Shown here: positions 33,411 to 42,148 of the stretch, piece by piece
How positions within the stretch are numbered: the first letter of the stretch is position 1
Layout: every line of letters starts with the position of its first letter
NCBI RefSeq assembly: GCF_009724245.1
Contig: NZ_WNNK01000021.1
Span: 1-64,000, forward strand
Origin: Pseudomonas spelaei
GTDB lineage: Bacteria; Pseudomonadota; Gammaproteobacteria; Pseudomonadales; Pseudomonadaceae
Reading direction: 5' to 3'
DNA: 64,000 nucleotides
Position numbers and translations under genes: made by a program
The notes under the pieces: generated by a model
The model's input: only the letters and a program-made list of their open reading frames with translations
Databases searched by the model: none
What the model was told of the DNA's origin: nothing

Positions 33411-33817
33411 CTATTTCGAAATCATGACTTACGTCCTCAGGGTCGGAGTGGATTCGATTATTCCTGAAATAACAGTAGCCAGTTTACGGCTTGCAAGATG
33501 CAAAGTTTCAATGAAACCGGAGAGCAAGAGGCGCTCGTCGGTGTCAGATAGGGTTAATAGCTGACCAACTTGAACGTCTGCTTTTGGTCGATTGCTACCG
33601 ATCACGGAGGGCCGCTTTGGGTCGAAAGCAGCCAGATGAAATGGCTGGCTATCGGCCAACAACTTTATTTCTAATATATGCGTTATGGCAGAATGATCTG
33701 ATTACCTTGATGCTCAAGCCAGTAGCAGCTCATCTGAAATTTTGGCTAATTTCTAGCGAACAATTCTGAGGGTTAAAACAGACTAAGGCGGTTTGACCAC
33801 TAATACGTGAGGTAAAC
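33411..33817. other. 407-bp gene-free stretch with decayed repeat sequence
   Basis: Short open frames here have no protein-like character. Around 33580-33665 the text GGTCGATTGCTACCGATCACGGAGG and CAGCCAGATGAAATGGCTGGCTATCGGCCAACA resembles the degenerate dispersed repeats near 32160 and 34150. It reads as insertion debris between two AT-rich accessory genes. Confidence 0.45.
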
Positions 33818-34288
33818 ATGAGCTACCACGTCACACACAGATACGGCGCCATGAGCTCCAACCCTGGCATACACACGTTCCCTGAGCTTCTCGCCGAACT
33901 GAAAACTCGCCCGGAAGATGAGGAACACGGTGATGTTTCGGTGACCGACGAGGCTGACTGGTGCATTTCGGTGAACCTTTCACGAACCGTCACTTTTGAA
34001 AACCTAGAGTCCGGCGAGCCTCGCCACATGAAGGGCGTTCCAGAGACAAAGATCTTGGAATTGTGGCGTCTATTGGCCGTTGGAGACGTTGCAGCAATCG
34101 AGCAGGAGCCATGGTTACCTGGTTACCTGGTTACCTCTAGGTTGCCGCCGAAAGGCAGCAATCGGCCAGAAGCGGTCAGTCGACACCCAAACTGCCCGCA
34201 GGTTAAATTGCCGCCTTTAATATCAGCCCTTTCAAGGTCTTTGAAAAATCAGCCAAATACGGTTGAAATACCCAGCTTCGAGCAATGA
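33818..34288 (+). CDS. Hypothetical protein, possible immunity-type protein with a read-through tail
   Basis: A 156-residue soluble protein, not firmly recognised. The first 105 residues (IHTFPELLAELKTRPEDEEH, then VSVTDEADWCISVNL and KILELWRLLAVGDVAAIEQE) are acidic with alternating strands and helices, as in small immunity proteins of polymorphic toxins; this is only a resemblance. From about residue 106 (VTSRLPPKGSNRPEAVSRHP) the frame runs into dispersed repeat sequence, so the original stop has probably been lost. GAGG lies well placed before the ATG. No toxin gene is adjacent. Confidence 0.55.
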   Translation: MSYHVTHRYGAMSSNPGIHTFPELLAELKTRPEDEEHGDVSVTDEADWCISVNLSRTVTFENLESGEPRHMKGVPETKILELWRLLAVGDVAAIEQEPWLPGYLVTSRLPPKGSNRPEAVSRHPNCPQVKLPPLISALSRSLKNQPNTVEIPSFEQ

Positions 34289-34297
34289 AGATCAACG

Positions 34298-34405
34298 GTG
34301 GGAGTTGTCGAGCCCCAGCGAGGCTACGATAGCGTCGGCACTGCCAGCATTGATGTTGGCGGACCCACCGCAATCGCAGCCTCGCTGGGGCTCGACAACT
34401 CCCAC
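34298..34405. repeat. REPIN-type palindromic repeat (family B)
   Basis: Outer arms GTGGGAGTTGTCGAGCCCCAGCG and its reverse complement ending GGGGCTCGACAACTCCCAC enclose about 50 bases. A relative with TTTA instead of CCCC in the arm is at 36051-36155. It sits between the hypothetical gene at 33818 and the GFA gene. Confidence 0.85.
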
Positions 34406-34494
34406 AGGGGTTTCACTTCGCCGGTTAGATTGTGATCCCCGGCCTGATGCGACTGGTTTTTCAAAGACCTTTTTAATATCAAATGGCGTCCGCT

Positions 34495-34869
34495 ATGACC
34501 GACATCTTTCAGGGCAGTTGCCTTTGTGGCGCCGTCAAATACGAAATCCAGTCACGACCAAAAGCCCTTACTCACTGCCATTGCAGTCAATGTCGCAAAA
34601 GCCATGGCGCCGCGTTTGCCAGCTATGCCAGTGTGTTGCGTAGCGACCTGCATCTTGTCCAGGGCGTCGAGAACATCAAATCGTACCCATCCTCTGAATC
34701 AGTACTTCGTCAGTTCTGCGCCGAGTGCGGTTCGTCGTTGTTCTGGTCAAGAAGCCAAGGGGAGTTCGCCGAATGGATTTCGATAGCAATGGGCACTCTG
34801 GACTCCACGTTCACTGCCGACAAACAGAAACACATAGAGCTGGAGTCCAAGGCAACCTGGTATGAATGA
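34495..34869 (+). CDS. GFA family (glutathione-dependent formaldehyde-activating/CENP-V) zinc protein
   Basis: A 124-residue protein with the GFA zinc pattern: GSCLCGAVKYEI, then THCHCSQCRKSHGAAFASY, then FCAECGSSLFW, giving the conserved CxC, CxxC and CxxC sets. Family members were named for a glutathione-formaldehyde reaction, but most have no proven activity. The start is ambiguous between ATG 34483 and 34495; the second gives the usual distance to GSCLCG. Neither has a clear ribosome-binding site. Confidence 0.85.
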   Translation: MTDIFQGSCLCGAVKYEIQSRPKALTHCHCSQCRKSHGAAFASYASVLRSDLHLVQGVENIKSYPSSESVLRQFCAECGSSLFWSRSQGEFAEWISIAMGTLDSTFTADKQKHIELESKATWYE

Positions 34870-34961
34870 CCACCGTCCCCGTGACCGCCTTGGGTCGACC
34901 CCGCGCCCTGCAGCGGATTTCAGATTCAGATAATTTGATCTAATCAAGGAAGATAAAAACA

Positions 34962-36002
34962 ATGAAAACAGCGCTCGCCGCCCTGCTTCTGATCGGCCTG
35001 ACCACCCACGCATTCGCCGACGATAACCCTATCGGCTTCCAGGCCTCTGCACTGCCAGACGCGCACAATGAGCGCCCGCTGGAGATGGTCGTCTGGTACC
35101 CCAGTACCACCACCGCCGCGCCACAGTTGATCGCCGATAATCCGGTGTTTGTCGGTGTCCTTGCCGTCCCAAACGCGCCAGCGGCTGCCGGTGAGCATCC
35201 ACTGGTGGTGCTCTCCCACGGCTTTCAAGGTAATTGGGGCAAACAGGCATGGCTGGCCAGTGCGCTGGCCCATCAGGGTTACATCGTGGCAGCGGTCAAC
35301 CACCCCGGCACCACCAGCCAGGACCGCAGCCCTCAAGCCGCAGCACAGTTATGGCTACGGCCCGCCGACATCAGCCGGGCCATCGATGCGGTCATGACCC
35401 AGCCGGAACAATTTGGCAAGATCGCAAAGCATCGAATTGCGGTAGTGGGCCACTCACTCGGCGGTTGGACCGCCCTGGAAATCGCCGGTGCACGTTTTGA
35501 CCCCGACCGTTTTGCCCAAGACTGCAGCGTCCATCCACAGTTGGCCAGTTGCACCGTTTACCAACAGATGAACCCCGCCAGCACCCCGGAGTCCAAGGCA
35601 CGGTTGGCCGCCGACTTGAGCGATAAACGTGTCACTGCCATTGTTTCATTGGACCTGGGCCTGTCACGCGGGATGACCGATGCAAGCCTTGCCGCGCTGC
35701 CGGTGCCGACGCTGGTGATCGCAGCGGGAGTGCCGTCTAAAGAGCTTCCCGCTCAGTTGGAATCTGCCGATTTGGCCAAACGGCTGCCCCAGGCGTCAAC
35801 GCGTTATGTCGAGATCAGCGACGCCAGCCACTTCAGCTTTATGTCGGTGTGCAAACCTGGCGCGATGGCGAGGCTCGAAGAAGAGGTGCCTGGCGATGGC
35901 ATTATTTGCACAGATGGCGACGGCGCTCGGCCACGTGAGGTGATCCAGCAGCAGACTACCGCGCTGATCAGCGAGTTTCTGGCGCAATCACCTCGCGACT
36001 AG
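34962..36002 (+). CDS. Exported alpha/beta hydrolase (dienelactone hydrolase/PAF-acetylhydrolase-like)
   Basis: A 346-residue protein with a Sec signal peptide (MKTALAALLLIGLTTHAFA). The body is an alpha/beta hydrolase: HPLVVLSHGFQGNWGKQAW supplies the oxyanion region, the nucleophile elbow is VVGHSLGGWTALEIAG with Ser in GHSLGG, and the C-terminal DASHFSF provides the catalytic His. An acid is probably in the ...VIAAG strand region. Acts on esters in the periplasm or outside; the true substrate is unknown. AAGGAAG precedes the ATG. Confidence 0.87.
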   Translation: MKTALAALLLIGLTTHAFADDNPIGFQASALPDAHNERPLEMVVWYPSTTTAAPQLIADNPVFVGVLAVPNAPAAAGEHPLVVLSHGFQGNWGKQAWLASALAHQGYIVAAVNHPGTTSQDRSPQAAAQLWLRPADISRAIDAVMTQPEQFGKIAKHRIAVVGHSLGGWTALEIAGARFDPDRFAQDCSVHPQLASCTVYQQMNPASTPESKARLAADLSDKRVTAIVSLDLGLSRGMTDASLAALPVPTLVIAAGVPSKELPAQLESADLAKRLPQASTRYVEISDASHFSFMSVCKPGAMARLEEEVPGDGIICTDGDGARPREVIQQQTTALISEFLAQSPRD

Positions 36003-36050
36003 GCGCAGTCAAATACGCTTGCCCCCCCGTTCAGGGCAGTGAAAGTCAGC

Positions 36051-36155
36051 GGTGTGTCGAGCTTTAACGAGGCTGCAATAACGTCAGCACAACCAACATT
36101 GAGGGTGCCTGACCCACTGCTATCGCAGCCTCGCTAAAGCTCGACAGCTCCCACA
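36051..36155. repeat. REPIN-type palindromic repeat (family B variant)
   Basis: The arms GTGTGTCGAGCTTTAACGAGGCTGC and, on the other strand, TGTGGGAGCTGTCGAGCTTTAGC are near-complementary, spanning about 105 bases. It lies in the 261-bp gap between the hydrolase and GST genes. Confidence 0.8.
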
Positions 36156-36263
36156 AGGGTTTCACATCGCCGGTTAGATCTTCATCTCTAGCCTGCAAAG
36201 ACCTTAAGGCGGTGGCGCAGTCTTTGCCCTAGACTCCTCACTCTCGTACAGCGGAGTCCTCCC

Positions 36264-36890
36264 ATGATCACTGTCCACCACCTCAACAACTCACGCTCGC
36301 AACGCATTCTATGGCTGCTTGAAGAGCTCGCCCTGCCCTACGCGATCAAGCGATACCAGCGCGACCCGAAAACCAATCTTGCGCCCCCTGAACTCAAGGC
36401 CATCCATCCGCTGGGCAAATCACCGGTGATTGAAGACGGTTCCCAGGTGTTGATCGAGTCCAGCGCTATCATCGATTACCTGATTCGCCGTCATGGCGAC
36501 GGCCGCCTGCAACCAGACCCGACCACTGCCACTTACGATGAGTACGTGCAATGGCTGCACTTTGCCGAAGGTTCGGCCATGTTGCCGCTGATGCTCAACC
36601 TGTACGTCGGGCGCCTGGGTGAAGCCGGCGCGCCGTTGCATCCGCGTATCGAGTCGGAACTGGCCAATTACCTGGGTTATCTGAACGACGTGCTGGGGCA
36701 GACGCCTTATCTGATGGGTGAAGCATTCACAGGGGCGGATATCCAGATGAGTTTCATTGGCGAACTCGCCAAGGCTCAGGGAAAATTGAAACCGTACCCG
36801 AATGTGGCGGCGTGGGTACAAAGGTTCCAGGGCAGACCCGCGTATCGCAAGGCGCTGGAACAGGGTGGGGAATATGCGTTTGCGAAGTAG
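36264..36890 (+). CDS. Glutathione S-transferase family protein
   Basis: A 208-residue cytosolic GST. The thioredoxin-like N-terminal domain has MITVHHLNNSRSQRILWLLEELALPY with the SRSQR active-site region, and HPLGKSPVIEDGSQVLIESSAIIDYL with the glutathione-binding cis-Pro and ESSAI. The C-terminal helical domain includes FTGADIQMSFIGELAKAQG and ends normally. Substrate unknown. CAGCGGAGTCCTCCC lies upstream. Confidence 0.9.
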   Translation: MITVHHLNNSRSQRILWLLEELALPYAIKRYQRDPKTNLAPPELKAIHPLGKSPVIEDGSQVLIESSAIIDYLIRRHGDGRLQPDPTTATYDEYVQWLHFAEGSAMLPLMLNLYVGRLGEAGAPLHPRIESELANYLGYLNDVLGQTPYLMGEAFTGADIQMSFIGELAKAQGKLKPYPNVAAWVQRFQGRPAYRKALEQGGEYAFAK

Positions 36891-36927
36891 ATTGCCGGGG
36901 GGCTAACGGAACCACTGCCCATGCTCT

Positions 36928-37788
36928 TCACCCGCGTCTGTTCAACCGAGGCGCGGCCTTGATGGCCGTGTACTCACTCTTGATCGGCTCAAAGCCATAT
37001 TTTGCCTCAAGCCTTTTGACGATGAAGTGCCCTCGCGCCATGTCCTGATAGAAATGGGTAAACAGTGCATTGATCGTCGCCCCGGTAAACGCCCCCATCA
37101 CGGGAACCGCCTGCGCCGCGAACTTGCTGGAAATGGTGAAGCCAAAACGTGTCGCGACTTTATCGATCAGTATCGCCAGCCATTTCCCGGCCTGCCCCGG
37201 GGAAAGGCTGCTGATGGCCTTGGAGCCCTGCTTGGCGGCGATCCCCGCCAGTTCCTTGGACAGCTGTTGCATCGCCTGAGTGGTGAAACTGCGGGTCATG
37301 TAGTAGCCCGTCTCCGTCGCATCGTCGGCCTGGCTGTTGCCGCCCATGGCAAACACCTCGATGCACGCCTGCTTGGTCGCAAAGTCTCCCAGGTCAAAAC
37401 CTTCGCTGCGCGCCACGTCGGCGACCGAGCGCATCATGATGGTGGTGGAGATCGGCAGCTCGACAAACAGTGCCGCCATACCGAAGAGCCCGCCGACGGC
37501 ACCCGAGGTCGCGGCATAGACCTTGTGCAATCGGGTCGACGCCGGCTTTCTCGGACTGTTTTCCAGGCTCCACAGCGCCGCGTCAGCGGACGAGTGCAGC
37601 GCCGCCGCCACGGCGCCATTGATCCGCCTCGACACCACACCCGGCAATGCCTTTACCGCGCTTTCGATGGGTGAGCCGATCATGCCCGACAGCCTCGCCG
37701 TCAAAGAGGGTGACTCCAGCAAACCAACGGCCCGCTTCAGGTCCTGGTAATCCTCGGGGTTGTCTCTGATGCTCACAGGCGTCTCCAT
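36928..37788 (-). CDS. EcsC family protein
   Basis: A 286-residue protein of the EcsC family. Characteristic parts are HKVYAATSGAVGGLFGMAALFVELPISTTIMMRSVADVARSEGFDL and, toward the end, AAQAVPVMGAFTGATINALFTHFYQDMARGHF. The two glycine-rich hydrophobic stretches could associate with the membrane. EcsC proteins are named from the Bacillus ecs locus and have no proven activity. The gene faces the GST gene and has a MITE behind its start. Confidence 0.87.
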   Translation of the reverse strand: METPVSIRDNPEDYQDLKRAVGLLESPSLTARLSGMIGSPIESAVKALPGVVSRRINGAVAAALHSSADAALWSLENSPRKPASTRLHKVYAATSGAVGGLFGMAALFVELPISTTIMMRSVADVARSEGFDLGDFATKQACIEVFAMGGNSQADDATETGYYMTRSFTTQAMQQLSKELAGIAAKQGSKAISSLSPGQAGKWLAILIDKVATRFGFTISSKFAAQAVPVMGAFTGATINALFTHFYQDMARGHFIVKRLEAKYGFEPIKSEYTAIKAAPRLNRRG

Positions 37789-37843
37789 TAGGTTTTTCCA
37801 GCGCTCTCATAAACCAAAGACCCACGAGGTGGGCCATAGTGCC

Positions 37844-38030
37844 TAATGCCGATCAGTTAAGGAGTGGGGATCCAGCAACCGAAGCAGATTCAGTGTGGGA
37901 GCTGGCTTGCCTGCGATGCAGACACCTCGATACTTCAGGTATATCGAGTTGATCCAATCGCAGGCAAGCCAGCTCCCACATTCGTTCTTCTCTGCCTTGA
38001 GCACCGCGTTCGCTTAACTGACTGGCATTA
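37844..38030. mobile_element. IS4-like MITE (187 bp) carrying a REPIN
   Basis: Ends TAATGCCGATCAGTTAAG and, inverted, TAATGCCAGTCAGTTAAG closely match IS4 terminal repeats. A perfect 11-bp direct repeat GCCATAGTGCC flanks it (37833-37843 and 38031-38041), the size IS4-type elements make. The arms align with the 102-bp element at 16825-16926 read in the opposite direction. The extra length is due mainly to a REPIN at 37894-37980 placed in the middle. No transposase is encoded. Confidence 0.85.
37894..37980. repeat. REPIN inside the MITE
   Basis: TGTGGGAGCTGGCTTGCCTGCGAT and its exact reverse complement ending CAGCTCCCACA flank about 40 bases. This is one of the most common REP types in the P. 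fluorescens group. It lies wholly inside the MITE, so either it inserted later or the MITE was mobilised with it. Confidence 0.85.
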
Positions 38031-38216
38031 GCCATAGTGCCGCCTTTTCGAGAAGAATAATAAACCGTGGAGGGGGACTTGGTGGTTCAACGCATGAGCT
38101 TAAATTGTTCAACCGCCTCTCATCCCTTATCCTCATGAACTCACTTGCCACCTCGCGCCGCAGCTTACGTCGCAGCCCCGTGTATTTGAAATCGCCCATC
38201 GGTTATCGAGGTAACG

Positions 38217-40712
38217 GTGCCTAACGCCTCCGATCAACGTACTGACGAAAAAAGCCTGCCGCGATTGCTGCTCGACCTGCTTTGGCAAATCGCCGTATTG
38301 CTGATCCCGATCTTCCTGGTAACGGTCATACCACTGCGATGGGCACTGGGTGTCGTGCTGGTGTGTGCGGCCTTGATGTGGCTGACGGCCCGTGCCGGTT
38401 GGCAAGCAACCGCCAAAAGGGTTGCCAGCTTAATGACCTCTGCCGCAATAGGCCTGGGTTTTAATCTGGGCAGGGCTTTGCCGCCGTATTGGGATATCGC
38501 GGGGGCCGTGGCGGTGATGTTCTGCGGCCTGGCGTGCGTGAGTCATCTGGAAAAACGTTTTGGCCTGGTCGATAAGAAGCAGGCCAAGTCGTCGTCGCCA
38601 TCAGGTGGTCAGTCTTCGGGCGGCGCCAGTGCCTGGGGTGGGGACGAACCCCGGGAAACGCCCGAGGGCGAGCCCATCCGCGTGTTCAACCACAGTGAAA
38701 TCGCCATGGGCGGGCCCGTCCTGTGCGATTACCTGTTCCCCGATGGGGTGCTGCTCCAGAGCCTTGGGGCGTCGGCTCGTTTCTCCAATGACGGGCGCTA
38801 TTTCGCCGCACCGTTGCCCTCGCGCCAGGCCTGGGGGTTGGTGATTCTGGATCGACAGTTGCGTCAGCTCTACCGGTGTTCATGTGATGCATTTTGGGAG
38901 CTGGACGCTTTTAACGACGGCACCCTGAGTGGGCGCTATAGCCCTCTGGTCGACAATGGCGCACAGAAGATCAACCTCGAGCAACTGCTGACAACGGCTG
39001 AAAAAGTCAGCCTGGCACCCATCGTTGACCTCTGGCTTGAGCCCGGTGACTGGCAGAAGAACCTTGCACTCGACACGCTCCGGCATATGTCCCCCGATGG
39101 CAAGCAACGTTTAGACGCCAGCCTGGCGCTGCCGGCCAGCTTGCGCGAATTGCCGCAGCCTTGCGACCCGCTGAGCCACCCGGAATATCGCGTAAGCCTG
39201 AACGGCCAGCCCACCGCGTTGCTGATCAGCGCTGATACCGCAATCATCTGGAATCCCGATGGTCGTTCTTTCGCGTGCCATGCACGGATGGATGCAGAGC
39301 AACCCCTCAACTACTGGCTCTGGCACGTAGACCGAGGCTGGCAAGCACTGCCCTCCCCGTGGGTGCCCGCTGAAAGTGAGCCCTCCCTGGGTTGGAGCGA
39401 CCCCCTGGAGCTGGATGACCACTGCTTGCGGCTCTCGTCCTACTTCGACTACCCGCAGCCTGATTGCGGTCGTTATGGCTACCGCTTGCACAGCGTCCAC
39501 AGTGACTGTGAGTCACGGATTGGCCATGCGGCGAACGGCCGGATGCAGGTCGCGCAGCGGCAGCTGACTCGCGTGCAGTTGGCCGTACCGCTGACGGGAG
39601 ATGGACAGCGAGGTGCGACACGGATCGAGTCAGCCCCCGTGGCGAATAAAACCCGGGCGCAATTTACCTGGCAGCAAGACAATAGCCTGGGGCTCGGCGG
39701 TTATACCTGCCGGATTGCGGACTGGGAGTTACCGGGTCTCTGGCTACTCGATCATCGAGTGTCGAACACTGGACGTTACATCGCCTTGATACCGTTTACC
39801 TTGCCGCCCGCCACAGCCGGCCACGTGGTGGTGGTCGACGCACAGGAACGCCAGTTGATGAACAGCCCTCCACTGTTGGTTGCACGCTTGTTGGACTTTC
39901 GTGGACCGAAACTGAGCGTGGCAGTCATTCGAGGTCGCCTGGATCAAGATCGGCACAGCAGTCCGTTGCAACGCTTCGATCAGTCGCCACCGGAAGCGGA
40001 GGATGGCGCTGCATTCTCTGAGCATCGAGCGGACTCGCGACTTTACTATGAGTGGTGTGAGCTGAACGTCAGCCCACAAGGCCTGACCGCCCTGCCCGAC
40101 TGGCGCCTGGTTAAACAGCCACAGTCGGCCATAGCCGATGGCAACTTCGTCCAGCCAGCCCCTACGGACAAAGATGCCGCGTGGCTGTTCGGGTGTGAAA
40201 CCGAATACGCCGACAGTTGGCTGCGCGTCCAGAGCCCACGCCTGGGCGGGTATTTGCTGACGGCGTCCGGTTGCGCCATCAGCGATCTCGCGCCCTCGAT
40301 GATCTGGTCCAAAGATGCACGCTATCTCGCGCTGACTCGACTGCATACCGACGTCAAGGATGACCACGCAGGCCGGATGGCCTGGCAGATCCTGCTGCTG
40401 GATGTGCAGGAGCGAACCTTGAGGCATTCACCTCAGTGGCTGCGCAATCGACCCCAGTTTGAAGGTTTTAATGCCGAGGCCTTGAAGGTGCGTCTGTTTC
40501 TGCGGGACTGGGAAACCAAGAATGATAGAGACCGAGGCGCAATCAGCGTGCTGAAGTTGAGCGACCTGTTGGCACTTCCCGCTGAAGCCCTGTGCCCCCG
40601 CGCAGGGCTCTGGCTGGCGAAGGATCAGCTTCGTCATCTGGAAGCGTGGCAAGCCTTGGATGCATCGGCTTTGAGCCATTGGCGCAAGTCAGGCCTTCTC
40701 CCTTCTCCTTAG
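38217..40712 (+). CDS. Large membrane-anchored protein of unknown function
   Basis: An 831-residue protein I do not recognise. About four hydrophobic helices occupy residues 18-112 (for example WQIAVLLIPIFLVTVIPL and AGAVAVMFCGLACVSHL). A Ser/Gly linker follows (SSSPSGGQSSGGASAWGG, about 124-141), then some 690 soluble residues. These contain repeated short patterns such as FSNDGRYFAAPLPS, IWNPDGRSFACHA, VSNTGRYIALIPF and WSKDARYLALTRL. The pattern 'x-S/N-x-D/T-G/A-R-Y/S-h-A' is what blades of a WD40- or TolB-like beta-propeller look like. The GTG start at 38217 has GAGGT four bases upstream. The gene stands alone. Confidence 0.75.
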   Translation: MPNASDQRTDEKSLPRLLLDLLWQIAVLLIPIFLVTVIPLRWALGVVLVCAALMWLTARAGWQATAKRVASLMTSAAIGLGFNLGRALPPYWDIAGAVAVMFCGLACVSHLEKRFGLVDKKQAKSSSPSGGQSSGGASAWGGDEPRETPEGEPIRVFNHSEIAMGGPVLCDYLFPDGVLLQSLGASARFSNDGRYFAAPLPSRQAWGLVILDRQLRQLYRCSCDAFWELDAFNDGTLSGRYSPLVDNGAQKINLEQLLTTAEKVSLAPIVDLWLEPGDWQKNLALDTLRHMSPDGKQRLDASLALPASLRELPQPCDPLSHPEYRVSLNGQPTALLISADTAIIWNPDGRSFACHARMDAEQPLNYWLWHVDRGWQALPSPWVPAESEPSLGWSDPLELDDHCLRLSSYFDYPQPDCGRYGYRLHSVHSDCESRIGHAANGRMQVAQRQLTRVQLAVPLTGDGQRGATRIESAPVANKTRAQFTWQQDNSLGLGGYTCRIADWELPGLWLLDHRVSNTGRYIALIPFTLPPATAGHVVVVDAQERQLMNSPPLLVARLLDFRGPKLSVAVIRGRLDQDRHSSPLQRFDQSPPEAEDGAAFSEHRADSRLYYEWCELNVSPQGLTALPDWRLVKQPQSAIADGNFVQPAPTDKDAAWLFGCETEYADSWLRVQSPRLGGYLLTASGCAISDLAPSMIWSKDARYLALTRLHTDVKDDHAGRMAWQILLLDVQERTLRHSPQWLRNRPQFEGFNAEALKVRLFLRDWETKNDRDRGAISVLKLSDLLALPAEALCPRAGLWLAKDQLRHLEAWQALDASALSHWRKSGLLPSP

Positions 40713-40887
40713 CCTGAGCCCTTTCGAGCGTCTGGTGTGACCATTGTTTAGGTGGTGGTCCACCCACCTGGCACAGTTGAAACGACCAGGTCTGGCGGAT
40801 CACCCGCAAACCACGCTCAATGAAGTAACAAGACAGCTAAATAGCCGCCACTCATAAATGGCGACTAACAGCCTCCTCACATCAAGG

Positions 40888-42054
40888 TCACGCCACCGCA
40901 GTTGCAATCGTTCTGGAACGCCAGGCAAAAGCCAATACCATCAGCAGCCCCAGACCCGCCATTGCCGCTCCGGCCAGGGAGATCGCCGGATAACCCAACC
41001 CGGCATTGATCACCGCTCCGCCCAGTGCCGCACCAATCGCGTTGCCGAAGTTGAAGGCACCGATGTTCATCGCCGAGGCCAGATTGGGTGCGTCCTTGGC
41101 CGCTTCCATGACGCGCATCTGTAACGGCGGCACCAGGGCGAAGCTGGCGATACCCCATATCAGGATGGCAACGGCGGCCGGCAGCGGCCAACGCATCAGT
41201 ACGGTGAACGCCAGCAAGACGAGAATCAGCACGCTCAGCGAGACGATCAGAGTGCGATCAATCGATCGGTCGGCGGCCTTGCCGCCCCACATGTTGCCCA
41301 GCGTCAACCCCACACCGAACAGCACCAGCATGGCGGTGATGTAGGCGGTGGACGCGTGGGTCTCGTTGCCGAGGATCGGCGCGATGTAGGTGAAGACGGT
41401 AAACATTGCACCCGAGCCGACGACAGTCAGCGCCAACGCCCCCAGCACCGGACCACGACCCAGTACCCGAATTTCGGCCAGTACACCGACGCTTTGCGGC
41501 GTCTTCAGGTTAGGCAGGGCGAACCATAACGCGGCCATGGTCACCACGCCGAGGCCGGTAATACCCCAAAATGCGGTGCGCCAGCCGAACAGTTCGCCAA
41601 ACCAGGCGGCCAGCGGCACACCGCCGATGGTGGCCAGGGTCAGGCCCATGAACATTGCCGCAACCGCCCCAGCACGTTTCTGCGGAGCGACTACGCTGGC
41701 GGCGACGATGGAGCCAACGCCAAAGAACGCACCGTGGTTCAGTGAGGTCACCACCCTGGCGACCATGAGGCTGTAGTAATCAGTAGCCAGTGCTGACATC
41801 AGATTACCCAGGGTGAAAATCGCCATGAGTCCGATCAGCAGATAGCGCCGGGGAATCCTGCCGGTGGTCAGGGTCATCAGTGGCGCGCCGAGCAGTACAC
41901 CCAGCGCGTAAGCACTGACCAACAGACCTGCGGCTGGAATGGAAACGCCAAGATCCGCAGCGATGCTCGGCAACATGCCCATGGGGGCGAATTCGGTAAC
42001 GCCGATGCCAAAGGCACCAATGGCGAGTGCGACAAGTGGTGGGTTGATACGCAT
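40888..42054 (-). CDS. MFS transporter, DHA1-type exporter (AraJ/YdhP-like)
   Basis: A 388-residue inner-membrane carrier with 12 predicted helices. NPPLVALAIGAFGIGVTEFAPMGMLPSIAADLGVSIPAAGLLVSAYALGV is the usual start of arabinose-efflux-like exporters, and LNHGAFFGVGSIVAASVV is the helix-4/5 region. GAGGAG stands just before the ATG at 42054; the open frame upstream of it is the antisense of the LysR gene. It is divergent from the LysR gene at 42149, the normal regulator/pump pair. Substrate unknown. Confidence 0.9.
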   Translation of the reverse strand: MRINPPLVALAIGAFGIGVTEFAPMGMLPSIAADLGVSIPAAGLLVSAYALGVLLGAPLMTLTTGRIPRRYLLIGLMAIFTLGNLMSALATDYYSLMVARVVTSLNHGAFFGVGSIVAASVVAPQKRAGAVAAMFMGLTLATIGGVPLAAWFGELFGWRTAFWGITGLGVVTMAALWFALPNLKTPQSVGVLAEIRVLGRGPVLGALALTVVGSGAMFTVFTYIAPILGNETHASTAYITAMLVLFGVGLTLGNMWGGKAADRSIDRTLIVSLSVLILVLLAFTVLMRWPLPAAVAILIWGIASFALVPPLQMRVMEAAKDAPNLASAMNIGAFNFGNAIGAALGGAVINAGLGYPAISLAGAAMAGLGLLMVLAFAWRSRTIATAVA

Positions 42055-42148
42055 GGAAGGCTCCTCATCTATGCCGCTAATGCTACGATCCAACCTTTTC
42101 AAGCAGTAGATAGCATTTTCGGCAATCACCTTTGCGTAAGAGGCACAG

